From: Eutypa lata
Taxonomy: Eukaryota > Ascomycota > Sordariomycetes > Xylariales > Diatrypaceae
Direction: 5' to 3'
Assembly (NCBI GenBank): GCA_022661535.1
Contig: JAKULF010000012.1
Span: 868,001 to 932,000 of the forward strand
DNA: 64,000 nt
The first letter of the stretch is position 1. Each line of letters begins with the position of its first letter. The notes beneath the pieces were generated by a model, which saw only the letters and a list, made by a program, of their open reading frames with translations, made no database searches and was not told where the DNA came from. The translations under genes and the position numbers were made by a program. Of this stretch, positions 22,505-34,052 are shown piece by piece.

Positions 22505-23761
22505 TCAGTATTCGTACATAACTCTGTCAATATCGAGATAATATCTGACTGTCAGACTCAGAAAAATGAACAGCTTTTCACATTTAACCTAACAATTACT
22601 CGTACATATCACCGTATTTTAAACTTAGTTTTAACTACATATGTACCTATGACTTACATACATACATACATGTATCTTTATAGACTACTTACGTACATAC
22701 ATACATGGTCGATCGTTATGTGGGGGAATCGACAAACTCGTCATTATGACAGGCTGGTTTGGTCGGATCGGAATCGTGGAACTTACCCCCGCGTTATATA
22801 CCCGCGGATGGATTCGAGACATCCTTGCAGCCGGAGAGATCCATCATCTCGGTCTTTCGGATAGCTTAAAATGCCTACCACCTCGCACCTATGTAGTTAG
22901 GCCTGGCTGCCTGGGTATGTGTGTGTGTGTGTATGTGTATGTATGTATGTATGTAGTTACCTTAGATATTGCCAAGCTTTACATGTATGTAGTACGTTAC
23001 CTCTTGCATAACTACCTGTCAGCTAGTCTATCTCGTACATACCTAGGTAGTTACAGTACACACAGTACGGTAAGCCTTTTTTTCTTTTTCTTTTTGTTCA
23101 AAGTTCACCCCGTTCCACGATGATTTTACCTAGCGTCACTATGTAAAACCAAGTGCTTAGTTAGCTCCCCCTCCCAAGCCTCCCCTAGGTGCTCAAATGG
23201 TTATAGATTACGTCGATCTTGGCCACTAAGTTTGTGTTACATCCACTAAACAATAGTTACCAATCGCCAAAATTTGTGGCGTCTGTGGTCTCAGCTTGTT
23301 GAGGCGGTCTTTGCGAAGCGGGCATGGCGGGCGGGCTGAGCTTTCTCTTTTGATGACTTTGACTTGACTTCCAGACCAGACTCCTCCCGCCCACGTCAAA
23401 CTAGTTCAGCAGCACATGAAATAAAGAGAGGTTTACGATAATGACTGTTTTTGTAATGAAAATTTTATCTATATGATTGAAATACCCCCCTCGGGTGATA
23501 TCGCATCATCCAACTTTTACCATCGCGCACGTCGTCGCTTTTCTATGTTGTTCTTAGACCACATGTAAATGCATGTATGCGGCGGCTCCTCAATATCGTA
23601 CATATCATGCGCCGTGTATCTCCTCCATATATACCGATGAAGGACCCCGTATGGCATCCGTATGCTGATCTAAAATTCCCGAGACGTTTTTTTTATTTAC
23701 TAAATAACTAGACAAACATTATCAGATTCCAATTGGGGTAACTAGATCAAATGTCTAGAGA
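22505..23761. other. Intergenic with microsatellite
   Basis: This is the 3' flank of the NmrA-like gene and the promoter region of SCAP. It contains a GT/TATG simple repeat (22915-22954) and ACAT/ACATAC words at 22650-22705. No gene is seen. Confidence 0.45.
22915..22954. repeat. (GT)n/(TATG)n microsatellite
   Basis: Alternating GT dinucleotides run into TATG tetranucleotides. It is non-coding. Confidence 0.9.
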
Positions 23762-26700
23762 ATGATTTGGTATCTTCTCTACCCTTTCCGAGGGTACGTA
23801 TTTGACTAGGAATATGCCTTCCCTTCACCCCACCACATATACATACCTAATATATACCCCTTCACTTTGGTGCTATACATGTCCCTTCCATTGCCTACTT
23901 AGCTAACAGAATTGGTGACTATAAAGGACGTCTGAAGCTCCTGTGCTAGGTCCGACACACCCTTTCCGTAGCGCGTTTACGCGATACGGGAAATACGCTG
24001 CGCGCCATGTCGTCTCGACCCTCTTGATCTCGGTGCTAGTCGCCGCCATTCTCGTCTATCCCTTTCCATTCTTGTATAGCACCGACTTCGCCAACGGCGC
24101 ATCCAATCTTCCTCACCATGTCTGGACTGATGCTCGGCCTCTCGAAGACAAGCCCGGCATCGAACCCGACGTTATAATGCGCTCCATATGGGTACATGGC
24201 AGCTACATGCAAGCTCTAGAGAAGGATGTCCTCCTTGGTGCCCTCGAACTCCAAGATGAGATTTTAGGCCCGACTGCTAATTTCAGCCCGAGTCTGGCAC
24301 CTGGGACTGTCGAGCTACCCAATTCGACGTCGGCTAACCTTGACCTTGACCTTACTCCGGGACAACGTGATGTCTTCCACGTGATTAATGGTCTAACCAA
24401 CCAATCTTGGTTCTTCCACTCTCCTCTGCAGTATTGGTCGTGCTCTGAAGATGAGATAACCCGAGACAATGATATTATCGGTACCGTGAACGCGAGAAAG
24501 ACGCAGCCTACTTCCGTCAATGTTACATTGAGGCATTCGATCGTCTTTAGCGGGAAACGTTTCGAGGACCGTCGACTTGTAGCTGCCGATGCTCTCGTCA
24601 TTACCCTTATCTACCTCCAGGACTCACCAGTCGGTCGTATGTGGGAACAGCGCGCCAAGGCCATCACCGAGAAGATGGCCGATAAATGGCAGCTATATAC
24701 CGCTGATGAGGCGTTAAGCAATAAGGGCCAGCTATACGAGTTTCAATTTAGGCCCATGTCGCTTCAGGACGGGCTTGCTCTAGGATTGGCCTATCTTCTC
24801 ACACTGACATATTGTTTGATCAGTCTCTCCAAGTTGCGTGCCGTTAGGTCCAAAGTGGGACTCATGGTCACCGTCGTGGTGCAGATATTCTTCTCCATGA
24901 TGTCGAGTTTCACCATTTGTGCGATTTTCAAGGTCGATCTCTCGAGGATACCTTCCTTCTCATACCCCATCGCCATCTTTTCCCTGAGTCTCGAGAACGT
25001 GTTTCGACTCATCAACGGTGTCATACTCACACCTTCCGAGGATAATACTAGTAGTAGAATCGGCCACGCATTTGGTGAGACGGCTCATGTCTGCCTTGCT
25101 GGTGTTGCGCAAAATTTGGTTGTTCTGTATGGCCTGTCCAAGATCGTTTCTCCAGGTGTTTCCGCATTCTGTACCTTTGCAGCGATCGCAATAGTTGTCG
25201 ATTTCTTTTACCTTTCGACATTTTTCCTTGCCGTTCTCAGTGTCGATGTGCGACGGACCGAACTAAGTGATGCTCTGGCTAAGGCCTCGTTACGAAGAAG
25301 CCGTCGGTCCTCTTCCGATCCACAGACGCGCCAGAAAGATTGGCTCGACGCTCTGCTACAAGGCAAGGTCGCCTTGTCCACGCGAATTGCTGGCACTATT
25401 GTCACGGTGGGCTTTGTTCTCATCGCCCAGTGGCACTTCTTCGAGAACGAGAGCTTGATGAGAATTCTCGGCAGGATACTTCGCATTTCGCCTAAGTACA
25501 AAGATGTTAGCACATCTCGCTCATCCCTCCTAGTCGATGTTCATCAGGCTAGGAGTCCAACGTCCTGGCTTCGGCTACAAGATCACGAAACGGCCCGTGA
25601 GGTGATTCATGTCATCAAACCTGACACACACAGCTATATTGCAAGGGTTTTCCACCCTCTTATCTTTGTCCTGAAAGGTTCTGATCGTATGCCTACCACG
25701 AAGGAACGTATTCTGCCTCCGGCTGTATACGACTTTGCTCGCCACCACTCGATTCATTTCATCGTGACTATGCTTATGATTGGAGCTGCCGTTCGCCTAT
25801 TGATGAATTATCTTCTGTGGGACGAGTTAGCAGAGACGACTGGTCTTAATGGAAAAGACGTGCCACTATTGGCGGTGCGAACCCTGGACATAGGACATGC
25901 CTTGGACGTGGCCCTCCTGTCTGCTTCATCTGATGGACATGTTGTATCCGTCGGGTTGGATAGACTGGTTCGAGTCTGGGACGTTAAATCTGGTGGCGAA
26001 AGTTATGTGCTTACGGAAAATGACTACTCTACCATTGAATTCCCGGTTTTAGCCATGTGTATCGATGATGAATCCCACTGGCTGGCCCTATTGACATCGG
26101 ACAAGATTCTGGTATGGAATTTAAGCGAGCGTCGGTGGGCTCCTACAGTCAGGATCGACGCAAATCGCCAAAAACCGGAAGCCTTCTTGTTTTACCATGA
26201 CCAATCGACGACAATTGCGCCACTTCTAATAGTTCGACGAGAGGGCGTCATGATCGAGGTACATGTAGACAAAGGCACATCCAGCAGGTTCAGCCTTGCC
26301 GAAGAGAGCGCCATCGTCTCTATAGGCTCTCTTGCCAACAAGCACTCGACGAAGATCATGGCATCTACCCGCGACGGCCAGACCTATATGATCAGCAGAA
26401 AGGAATCGAATTGGAACGCCACCGTTGTCGATCTTCCTCATGTCCGGGAGCGGGAATACCTTTCTACTATAGCCCTACCAGGTTTAGCCTGCTTCCTTGT
26501 CATCCATGCTCAGTCTGTGGATCTCGTAGATTCACAATCTCAGAAAGTGGTCCGCTCATTCGATACTGACCCAATTCAGCCAAAGACTTTGAGATGTTTC
26601 CATTCAAGGCCGAGACGGTTAGAATCTGGGTCAGTCGGTGTACGAACATTAACATTTGCTTACTTGAACGCTTATACCCGCGATCTCGTCGTACAAATGT

Positions 26701-27419
26701 ACACCCCGCAATACGAGGGAGAGTCACTTTGCGTCTGCGAACCAGAGAAGACTGAGCAACCTAAGGTCAAGAACTGCCATCACTGGCAGAGCGCAAGGGA
26801 AACCCGGAGGCGGATAAACGACCCGGGCCTATGGGAAGCTTTACCGTCTAGGATACTCGTCGGAGTTAGGAGGAAACGCCTCGGGAAATCCCCTCCCCTG
26901 ACTAACCCAATCTACCACCAACACCAGCCGCATGTGGCCGGCAATAACGGGACACTTAGGCGCCGCCGGCAGGGTACTGGCGGTCATTCGACGAATAGCA
27001 ATGGTGGATCTAGGGCGTCGCAGCATCAGAGCCAGCACCAGCAGGCACAGGGCGACTGGGAGGTCTGGATGTTCTCACAACACGGTAAACAGGAGACGTG
27101 GGAGACAGTACCTCTCTGTCCTGATGCTGAGGATGTCCGTCATTTGTATGTGACTACTCTCGGCCCCATGGTACGAATCGGCCGCAGCAGTATTGCCCTT
27201 GGTTTCAGCAACGTCATCAAGGTTATCGTCGTCGGCCAGGAGCGCTTTGAGCCGGAGCCCGACGACTCCCACCTTGGTGACGGCATGCCAGCCGTGAGCA
27301 GCCGGAGGCGCAAAGGGGCGTATGGCGTACGGAATAACCACAGCAACAACAACAATTATAACAATAGCAGCAATAGCAGTGGCGGCAATATTATGCCTTC
27401 TGTTTCTGATATTAGGTGA
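23762..27419 (+). CDS. scp1: SREBP cleavage-activating protein (SCAP)
   Basis: A 32-nt first exon (23762-23793, MIWYLLYPFRG) joins 23927-27419 across a 133-nt intron (GTACGT donor, GCTAAC branch site) to give 1174 residues. The MIWYLLYPFRGT start is what I know from other fungal SCAP proteins, so the tiny exon is well supported. SCAP senses sterols (and, in fungi, oxygen indirectly) and escorts SREBP transcription factors from the ER. Visible parts: a first membrane span at about 38-61, a luminal loop, the sterol-sensing domain (about 290-470, LALGLAYLLTLTYCLISLSK and SYPIAIFSLSLENVFRLING), further spans (about 495-515 and 610-635), then WD40 repeats from about 665 (VVSVGLDRLVRVWDVKSGG) and a Gln/His/Asn-rich tail. 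The partner SREBP gene is not in this window. Confidence 0.95.
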
Positions 27420-27929
27420 TGCTACATGCATCACTTTTATACAACATGACTTCAAATACTTCAACCGATACGGAAAGGAAAGAGAGAAAAGGGGCATGGC
27501 GAGAAGAAGACGGAAAATGAGGAGGAAATCGCGATACCTAGGCGGTGGTGTTTATGGCGCATAGTTTATCATATATCCCTCCATATGGGCTTTTTGCTTT
27601 TTATCAGTCTTGGGAGTTAGGGATGTCGGCGCTAGACACGGGAAACGGAACGGAATCTCGGCGCGTTTATATATAAAAATCGGGGGGCTATCTAGAGACG
27701 AATTATGCACAGGCTATTACGAGATGCACGGATCGAAATGTTTTGCCTTTTAACTTTTTTTCTTTCTTCCAAGGACTGGACCGGTCGTCCTCCATACATA
27801 CAATTACAACCTATACAGTCAGACGGATGGATACATGCATGTATATACATGGATACACGGGGTACACAGGGGCTTGTGGGTATAGAAACAAACGGCTGGC
27901 AGGGGTTTCTTGATAACTATCGGATAGGT

Positions 27930-27972
<43 letters not shown>

Positions 27973-28149
27973 TAGGTGGGCGGGCGGTGGTTTGGATTGG
28001 GATGGGGGCAACTTGGGGGTTGGCAAAGGGGCAGGCAGTCTATAAAAAAAAAAGAGGGGAGGGGGGTTGATATCAAATGAAGAAAAGTCTAGATATCGTC
28101 GCTATAAGACGAAGAGAGAAAAAATCACGACAGATCGGTAACTAACCCA
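27420..28149. other. Intergenic with tetranucleotide repeat
   Basis: This is the 3' flank of SCAP with purine-rich runs and the GGCA repeat listed separately. Frames through the repeat (for example 27705-28070) encode poly-GRQA-type sequence and are not genes. Confidence 0.5.
27929..27976. repeat. (GGCA)n microsatellite
   Basis: About ten tandem GGCA units are flanked by GGTA units. It is non-coding. Confidence 0.95.
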
Positions 28150-28321
28150 GAGTGTGTTTGCTACCACCACCACCAAGATCTGCGCTAGAGGTTGTTCAAC
28201 CCGGGCTCACGCCCTAGGCTTCGTCACTAACCTCCACGGCCGCCTACTCCTTAGGGCATCGTTTCTACCCTAGGGGCGAGGTATGGGTGAGACGCTGGAG
28301 CGCCATCCATTTTCAGGGCTA
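28150..28321 (-). rRNA. Ectopic fragment of large-subunit (28S) rRNA, pseudogene-like
   Basis: Read on the minus strand, this stretch follows an internal part of eukaryotic 25S/28S rRNA from memory of the fungal sequence: CCCTGAAAATGGATGGCGCT (28318-28299), then ACCCATACCTCGCC, AACGATGCCC, GAGTAGG, GTGACGAAGCC, and finally GCAGATCTTGGTGG and GTAGCAAA near 28183-28153. Order and spacing agree with the segment that lies roughly 1.3-1.5 kb into yeast 25S. Only about 170 nt are present; similarity stops abruptly on both sides, so this is not a working rRNA gene. It carries an extra TGG and a re-paired CCTAGGG/CCCTAAGG-type stem relative to the forms I remember. It sits between convergent SCAP and catalase genes. 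Confidence 0.85.
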
Positions 28322-28954
28322 CCTAGTAATCATGTCTTACCCGAGTCTTTCTTATAGCCACTTTGTGAGTGATTGAATGTGATGTCCTAAAAATGTGCAA
28401 GTGATATATTAGTATTATGAGTGCTAGTTATTAGGAACCACAAACGTCAGCATATGAGAGCTTGGTTCTACACTTCAGGGGAGCTTTAAAATAAGTTTAT
28501 ATTGCTATTTTATAAGCTTGATTTAAGTACTCAAAACGTGCTTATACAAGACAATACCAGCAATTGCCAGCTTCTAGATACTACGTTTCACCGAAGTCAG
28601 GGGTTGGATAATGTAAACTTTATGATTCTTCAAGGCATCTTACAATTTGTTGGAAACATTAAAGATAACCCAAACCCCCCTTATTCCCAAACTAACTAAA
28701 GAGTGAGAAAAACGTAAAATGTCATTGTTGCCGATGACATTCATAAAGTATTTTTACTTACATAAGTAGCAGCGAGCAGCATAAATGGAAATAGAGAATA
28801 ATGAAGGCAATAATTCAAAATAAGTCAAGACAAATAGAGAGAATCGTAGAGTATACCAAGATACTCTCCACAAACCATACAACCGACTACATTCCTAAAC
28901 AAACCCTCACCACACTCTTCCCCTCACAAGTCTCAAATCCCCTTAAGTACCTAA
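28322..28954. other. Intergenic between rRNA fragment and catalase
   Basis: AT-richer DNA forming the 3' flank of the catalase gene. A 65-codon frame at 28502-28699 has no family features and is not called. Confidence 0.45.
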
Positions 28955-31013
28955 CTAAGCCGTTGGCACACTGACATGTTCGACACCAGCTCCCCCATCC
29001 TTCCGAACCTCCCTCAGAGCATCCCTGATCGCATCGCCAACCTCCTTATCCACCCTACCAAACATGGCGACGGCAGCCTCCTGCACCTCGGGAAGCGCCT
29101 CGCCAAGATGACCCGCCACGTTGGCCGCGAAGCTCCGGTCCTCGCCGTTGCGTTTGTAGATCCTCCACAGCTCGCGCGGCTGCGCGAAGTCCTCGTCCGT
29201 CACGGCCGAGGCGTACGTCGTCACGCGGCCGATCCACTCGTCGTGGGTGACATCCGGGGAGCCGAGGCGGACGGAGCTGGAGGAGGAGGAGCGGACTTTG
29301 TTGTTAGTGTTCTCTGCCTTTCTAAGGTAATATATATGTATATGAAGTAACTATTTGGTGTTCTTCAAAGGGGTACCTAGGGAATGAGATAGGAGACGGG
29401 TAGGATTAGTTGCTTGAACGAAACTTAAAACTTACCATAACCGGGATCAGCGCCGTAATTCCCATCAAACCGCATCGGCCCGTCGCGCTGGTACGGGCAA
29501 TGCACGTGCAGCGCCCGGTTGCCCGGGAGCTGCTGGTAGTTCGGGCCCACGCGGTAGCGCGCCGCATCCGGGTAGGCGAACATGCGCGCGTGCAGCATGA
29601 TGTCGGCGCTCGGGCCGATGCCCGGAACCATCGTGCCCGGGCTGAACGCCGCCTGCTCGATCTCTTCGAAGTAGTTGGCCGGGTTGCGGTTCAAGGTGAG
29701 CCGACCGACCGGTCGGAGCGGGTAGTCCTTGTGCGGCCACACCCGCGTGATGTCGAAGATGTTCCACCGGTAGGTCTCGGCCTCCTTGGGGTCCATGACT
29801 TGTAGGTACTACAACATTTGGAGTCAGTAATACTTCTCTTTACGCATATTTTATGCTATTTTAGCGAGACGTAGAAATTGTCCGGGATTCCTGTTTGTCT
29901 CCCGAATAGCCCCCTTTTAGTAATAAGTAACTTGAAGTACTAGGTAGGTAGGCAGCCTACCACCCAGCCAGCCAGCCAGCCAGCCAGCCCCAAGGGAAGA
30001 AAGGAACCTCAGAAATTGCCTACCATGGTCCAGGTCGGGAAGTCGCCGCGCTCAATGGCGTTATACAGGTCCTTAATATGGAAGTCGGGCTCGGTGCCCG
30101 CGAGGCGCGTGGCCTCAGCTTGACTAAGCGTCTGGACACCGGCGTCGGGCTTGAAGTGGATCTTGACGTACTTGAAAGAGCCGTCCTCGGGACGGCCAAA
30201 CTTATACGTGTGGTTTCCGTAGCCGCTCATGCGACGCAGGGACGCGGGGACGCCGCGCGCCCCGAACAGCTGCATGAGGCAGTGCACGCCCTCCTGGTTG
30301 CGGCTGTGGAAGTCCCAGAACATGGTGGCGTCCGGGGCGTGGGTCCGGGGGTGGCGCTTGTGGGACCGGTTCAGACTCGGGAACTTGGCCGGGTCCCGGA
30401 TGAAGAACACCGGCACATCGTTGCCGACGAAGTCCCAGTTCCCCTCCTCCGTGAACAGCTTCAGCGCGAAGCCCCGCACGTCCCGCGCCGTGTCGGCCGA
30501 TCCGCTCTCCCCCGTGACGAGCGACAGGCGCGCGAGGACCTTGGTCTTCTTGCCTACCTCGCTCAGGAAGGCTGCCGTCGTTAGGTCCGACACGTCGTGC
30601 GTGCACTCGAACTCGCCCCAAGCCCCCGCAGCTTTGGCATGTACAGCCCTGTTGGGTTTTAGTGGGCTTGTACGTGGAATTATTTTATTTAATAAAAAAA
30701 AAGAAAAAGGGTGGGGATAAACAAACCTCTCAGGGATTCTTTCACGTGGAAAATGGGCAAGGGTTTCGATCAGTTGTGTGTCTTCAAGGAGAGCTAAACC
30801 TCCTCTACTGCCTTGACCCCCCCTGAGGATAGTTGCCGCTGAAGGGTCCTGGACCGGACGTCCTACTAACAGTGAGTCCGAAGTAGGCACTAGAGAGGAA
30901 GATAATTACCTTCAGCAAGAGTGACGATTGGCGTATTGTTAATCTGTGAATTGTTGTTAGCATGCTAGAGATCCTATTCCATTTACGTTCTCGATGTGAC
31001 TTACCGATGCCAT
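28955..31013 (-). CDS. Small-subunit (clade 3) haem catalase
   Basis: Six exons, 31013-31005, 30943-30910, 30862-30727, 30648-30024, 29808-29436 and 29313-28955, give 511 residues. It decomposes hydrogen peroxide to water and oxygen. The N-terminus reads [20 protein letters not shown] after removing 61-nt and 47-nt introns, matching small-subunit fungal catalases. Active site: His63 ([14 protein letters not shown]), Asn136 ([14 protein letters not shown]) and the haem ligand Tyr347 ([12 protein letters not shown]). NPPE-type flavodoxin tail of large catalases is absent. The C-terminus ends SVPTA, without an SKL-type peroxisome signal, and no signal peptide is present, so a cytosolic location is likely. 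The last acceptor was chosen after CAG at 29314 because the one nine bases upstream breaks the frame. The fourth intron (215 nt) holds a CCAG repeat. Confidence 0.92.
29961..29988. repeat. (CCAG)n repeat inside a catalase intron
   Basis: About six CCAG/CAGC units within the 215-nt intron 29809-30023 of the catalase gene. Confidence 0.9.
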
Positions 31014-32684
31014 GGTTTATCTCTGACCACCGAGGAGATGAAAGAACTGCTTCAAGAATATTATTTTATGTTAGTTTTATGGTATTCATATATGGTATTT
31101 ATTCTCGGAGGGATACGTCCGCTATATGTGGCAATGGGGCCATGACTAAACGCACTCACCCCTATTCAAACAGTTCCGAGGAGAAACAATTCCGCGGGAC
31201 TCTATGTCCAGTGAATATTGAAACTTAACCACCGGATATGGAATATTGAGACGGTTAACCATTCCTCGGGAAGTCGGCCAATATTCGGGGAGGTGATCAC
31301 AGTTACGTATGTTGGTGTGAGTAAGCTTCAAGGGCTAGTGCAACTTCAACCTTTGTGACGATCGTCAAGGTAATTGAACAACCCCTAGATTGGACAAGGC
31401 CTTTGGGCCGAGCCGCTCTCAAGTTAATTAGAGTCTAGCTTTTAGAAAAGATTTCTATAAGTTATATTTTACGTATAGTGCTGTGTAAGTTGGACCAGAA
31501 TTGCGCCGTGGGAGCGTGAGAGAGGGTAGCCAAACCAATTTTCAAACACATATAAACAGACAAGCAATGACGAGTAGCGTCAAGTACATAGTTACAGTAT
31601 CTTTGCTGTGCTGTCGAGCTACGTTTGCTTGCATTGGCATGAGCACGTTAGTTAAGCCGAGCTATTATCGTGTGCCTCCGGAATGTACCTAGATAGTATA
31701 AAATAAGCTTAAGGGGCATCCTATCACATAGAAACAACGTCAACTATGACATGCCCTCAACTCAATGCATAAGCATTAATAAGGGTAGAACCGTGATAGG
31801 GTCATTAGAGATAAAGATAATGCAATGCAATGCCACCTGTGTTTACATATTTCTACAAGTCTGTTCTATTCCAATAACAAATAAGAAGGAACGAGATGAC
31901 CGAGATGTGAAGGACTCTCACACTGTCCTTGGTGAGATACGCAAGGCCATTCGCCACAGTATGTAGCAGCGGCTCGTCCTGCCTAATGAAGAGAAGTCGA
32001 ACTACACCTAGATCACACATACGGGAAAACTCCAATATAGTTGTATGCATGGGGGGGGGAAGCTTGATGGGCCTTGAACAGATACTCCCCTCTGCTCTGG
32101 TAAGAAATGAGGTAGGCTCAAATCTTAGGCAGACATCCTCTTTGAAGGATGTGCTTCACGGAGTAGCCATTACGCTCTTTTGCCATCTCTTCTTAGCCCC
32201 TGTCTTGTAGGGCGCGTAGATGAAAAACAGGCGACATTGGTATGAAACTGCTAACTAGATTAGAAGGCAACATGTATCTCAGGTGTCTCTGATTCTCCGG
32301 GTCTCCGGGGAACAGCAGTACTTTGGCGGATATGCCACGGGATTGTTTGGTTGCTCCGTGCCATGGATCGTGATCTATGTTACATGACTAGGTTTATGTA
32401 GGTATGTGTCACGGGACAGGGAATGGAGTCAATACCCCTTATTATGATTTGATACTGTATCTAGGTCAGATCCGTCAACTCAAAAAGAGTTATTAAAAGC
32501 GATCTTGAGTTTTGGCTAACAGGGACACTCGGATTATGAATCTAGGAGCGGTCTTGTGGCATCGTCTTGTCTTTTTTCATAGTAGGTCTAGCCGACCAGA
32601 CACGTATGTCCCAGAATAAACCAGGCCCAGAACATCTCCTCGATGACGTTGAATAGTTAGTCTCACACATCCGATGACTCTCCC
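31014..32684. other. Intergenic, no convincing gene
   Basis: About 1.7 kb. A 41-codon ORF at 31567-31692 (+) starts MTSSVKYIVTVSLLCCRATF, resembling a signal peptide with five cysteines overall, but it is too short and unsupported to call. No rRNA, tRNA or transposon remnant is recognised. Confidence 0.4.
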
Positions 32685-34052
32685 CTAGCACCCCCATGAA
32701 TCATCACAACGAAGCACGACAACCCTCCCATTCCCGCTCCCCTTAACCGGGACATGCACCCCACCAACTTGCACGACCTGCACCTCATCCTCTTCAGGAG
32801 TCATATCCGGCCAATCCCGCCAGATCTCGACGCCGTCCCAACCGCCCTTCTGCACCCTCGACAACAAAGCCATCTCGACGACCCGAACCGCCTGCGCTAG
32901 ATCGCCGACCTCGAAGACGACGATGCCCGGCCGCGTCTGCTCGGCGATCTGCAAGAGGCGGGCGTAGAACACGTCCTCGGGCCGCACGCCACTGCCCCTC
33001 GACAGCGTTAGGTCTGGAACTAGCGCGAGCTTCGGCTCGTGGTTCCGGACCGAGCGGCCTGTGTCGTGGTTGAACCCTCGTGCTGAGATATATGGTGGGT
33101 TAGCGACGAGAACGTCCATCTTTTTCCCTTTCTCTTCATCTTTTCCCACTTCTGCATTTGTCTTAGCACTACGCTCGCCATCATTCTCATGTCGTCGCTG
33201 CTGCTGTTGCAGAAACGGCCGCCAGTCCTCAGAAAACACATCTACTCTCTCAAAGGTGACGGCATGGTGGTGGCCCTGTCCCTCCCGCAGATACTCCCGA
33301 CGACGCATATTCGCCGCCGAATTCCGCCTCGCGAGCGCGACGGCCTTCTCATCTACATCGAAGCCGCAGACGCTCAGTTGCGCGAAACCCTCACAGTGCC
33401 GCCGCAGAAGGGAAAATAGCAGAAGCGCGACACATCCGGTGCCTGTGCAGAAATCGACGATGCGCAGTGATGGTGGCCGCCGCTTCTCCTTCTTTACCAC
33501 CTTATGATCATGACCAGTCTTCATCATCGTCGTCGTCGTCGTAGTCGTAGATGAAATCGGCGACAGCGACGATCTAACAATCAAATCCGCAACCCCGAAA
33601 ACCCAAGCCTCGGTCTCAGGTCTCGGGATCAAGACGCCAGGCCGACACTCGATATCCAGATCGCCGAAAGGCTGCGATCCGAGGACGTACTGCAACGGGA
33701 CGCCGCGGCGGCCGCGCTCCCGGCACAGGTGGGCAATGCGGGCTTCTTGTTCTACCGACTCCGCCGCCGCCGCCGCCGGGTTTACTGGAACAATTCCGGC
33801 ATTGCGCCTCCGCTTCCGGGGGGTGGTGGAAGTTGCGGAGGAAGAAGAAGAAGATGATGATGATGATAATGGTGAAGGAGAAATGGGGTTGAAAGAAGAA
33901 GAGGGAAATGGAGAAGAAGAAAGGACGTGTTCACGAATCCATCGCAGCTCGTTGCGCGCGGACGTGATGTCCCGGCACGCGGGGAGGAGGGCGGCGAGGT
34001 GCGGTGAGATGGAATGGGCGCGCCGGAGGAGCGAAGGGGACAGGCGCGGCAT
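32685..34052 (-). CDS. MTQ1: Peptide-chain release factor N5-glutamine methyltransferase (HemK/PrmC type)
   Basis: An intronless gene of 455 residues, starting at the first ATG (MPRLSPSLLRRAHSISPHLA); the frame extends 15 codons upstream without an ATG. The enzyme methylates the glutamine of the GGQ motif in a release factor using S-adenosylmethionine. The family blocks are present: a helical N-domain with CRERGRRGVPLQYVLGSQPFGDLDI and LIPRPETEAWV, the SAM loop VDFCTGTGCVALLLF (about 197) and the catalytic NPPY in VLVANPPYISARG (about 316). Low-complexity Ser-rich and His/Lys inserts lengthen it compared with yeast Mtq1. The N-terminus is basic (arginines, no early acids), consistent with mitochondrial import and with MTQ1 rather than the cytosolic MTQ2, which is much shorter. 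The neighbour on the same strand is mitochondrial LeuRS. Confidence 0.88.
   Translation of the reverse strand: MPRLSPSLLRRAHSISPHLAALLPACRDITSARNELRWIREHVLSSSPFPSSSFNPISPSPLSSSSSSSSSSATSTTPRKRRRNAGIVPVNPAAAAAESVEQEARIAHLCRERGRRGVPLQYVLGSQPFGDLDIECRPGVLIPRPETEAWVFGVADLIVRSSLSPISSTTTTTTTMMKTGHDHKVVKKEKRRPPSLRIVDFCTGTGCVALLLFSLLRRHCEGFAQLSVCGFDVDEKAVALARRNSAANMRRREYLREGQGHHHAVTFERVDVFSEDWRPFLQQQQRRHENDGERSAKTNAEVGKDEEKGKKMDVLVANPPYISARGFNHDTGRSVRNHEPKLALVPDLTLSRGSGVRPEDVFYARLLQIAEQTRPGIVVFEVGDLAQAVRVVEMALLSRVQKGGWDGVEIWRDWPDMTPEEDEVQVVQVGGVHVPVKGSGNGRVVVLRCDDSWGC

Noticed and set aside
27929..27976. Regularly spaced repeats that might suggest CRISPR
   Set aside because: They are uninterrupted 4-bp units without spacers, in a eukaryotic genome.
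27705..28076. Frames through the GGCA repeat on both strands
   Set aside because: They encode only the periodic translation of a microsatellite.
30890..30910. A 20-nt GT..AG interval as a catalase intron
   Set aside because: Too short to be spliced; the 47-nt intron ending at 30863 keeps phase and restores LAEGRPVQDP.
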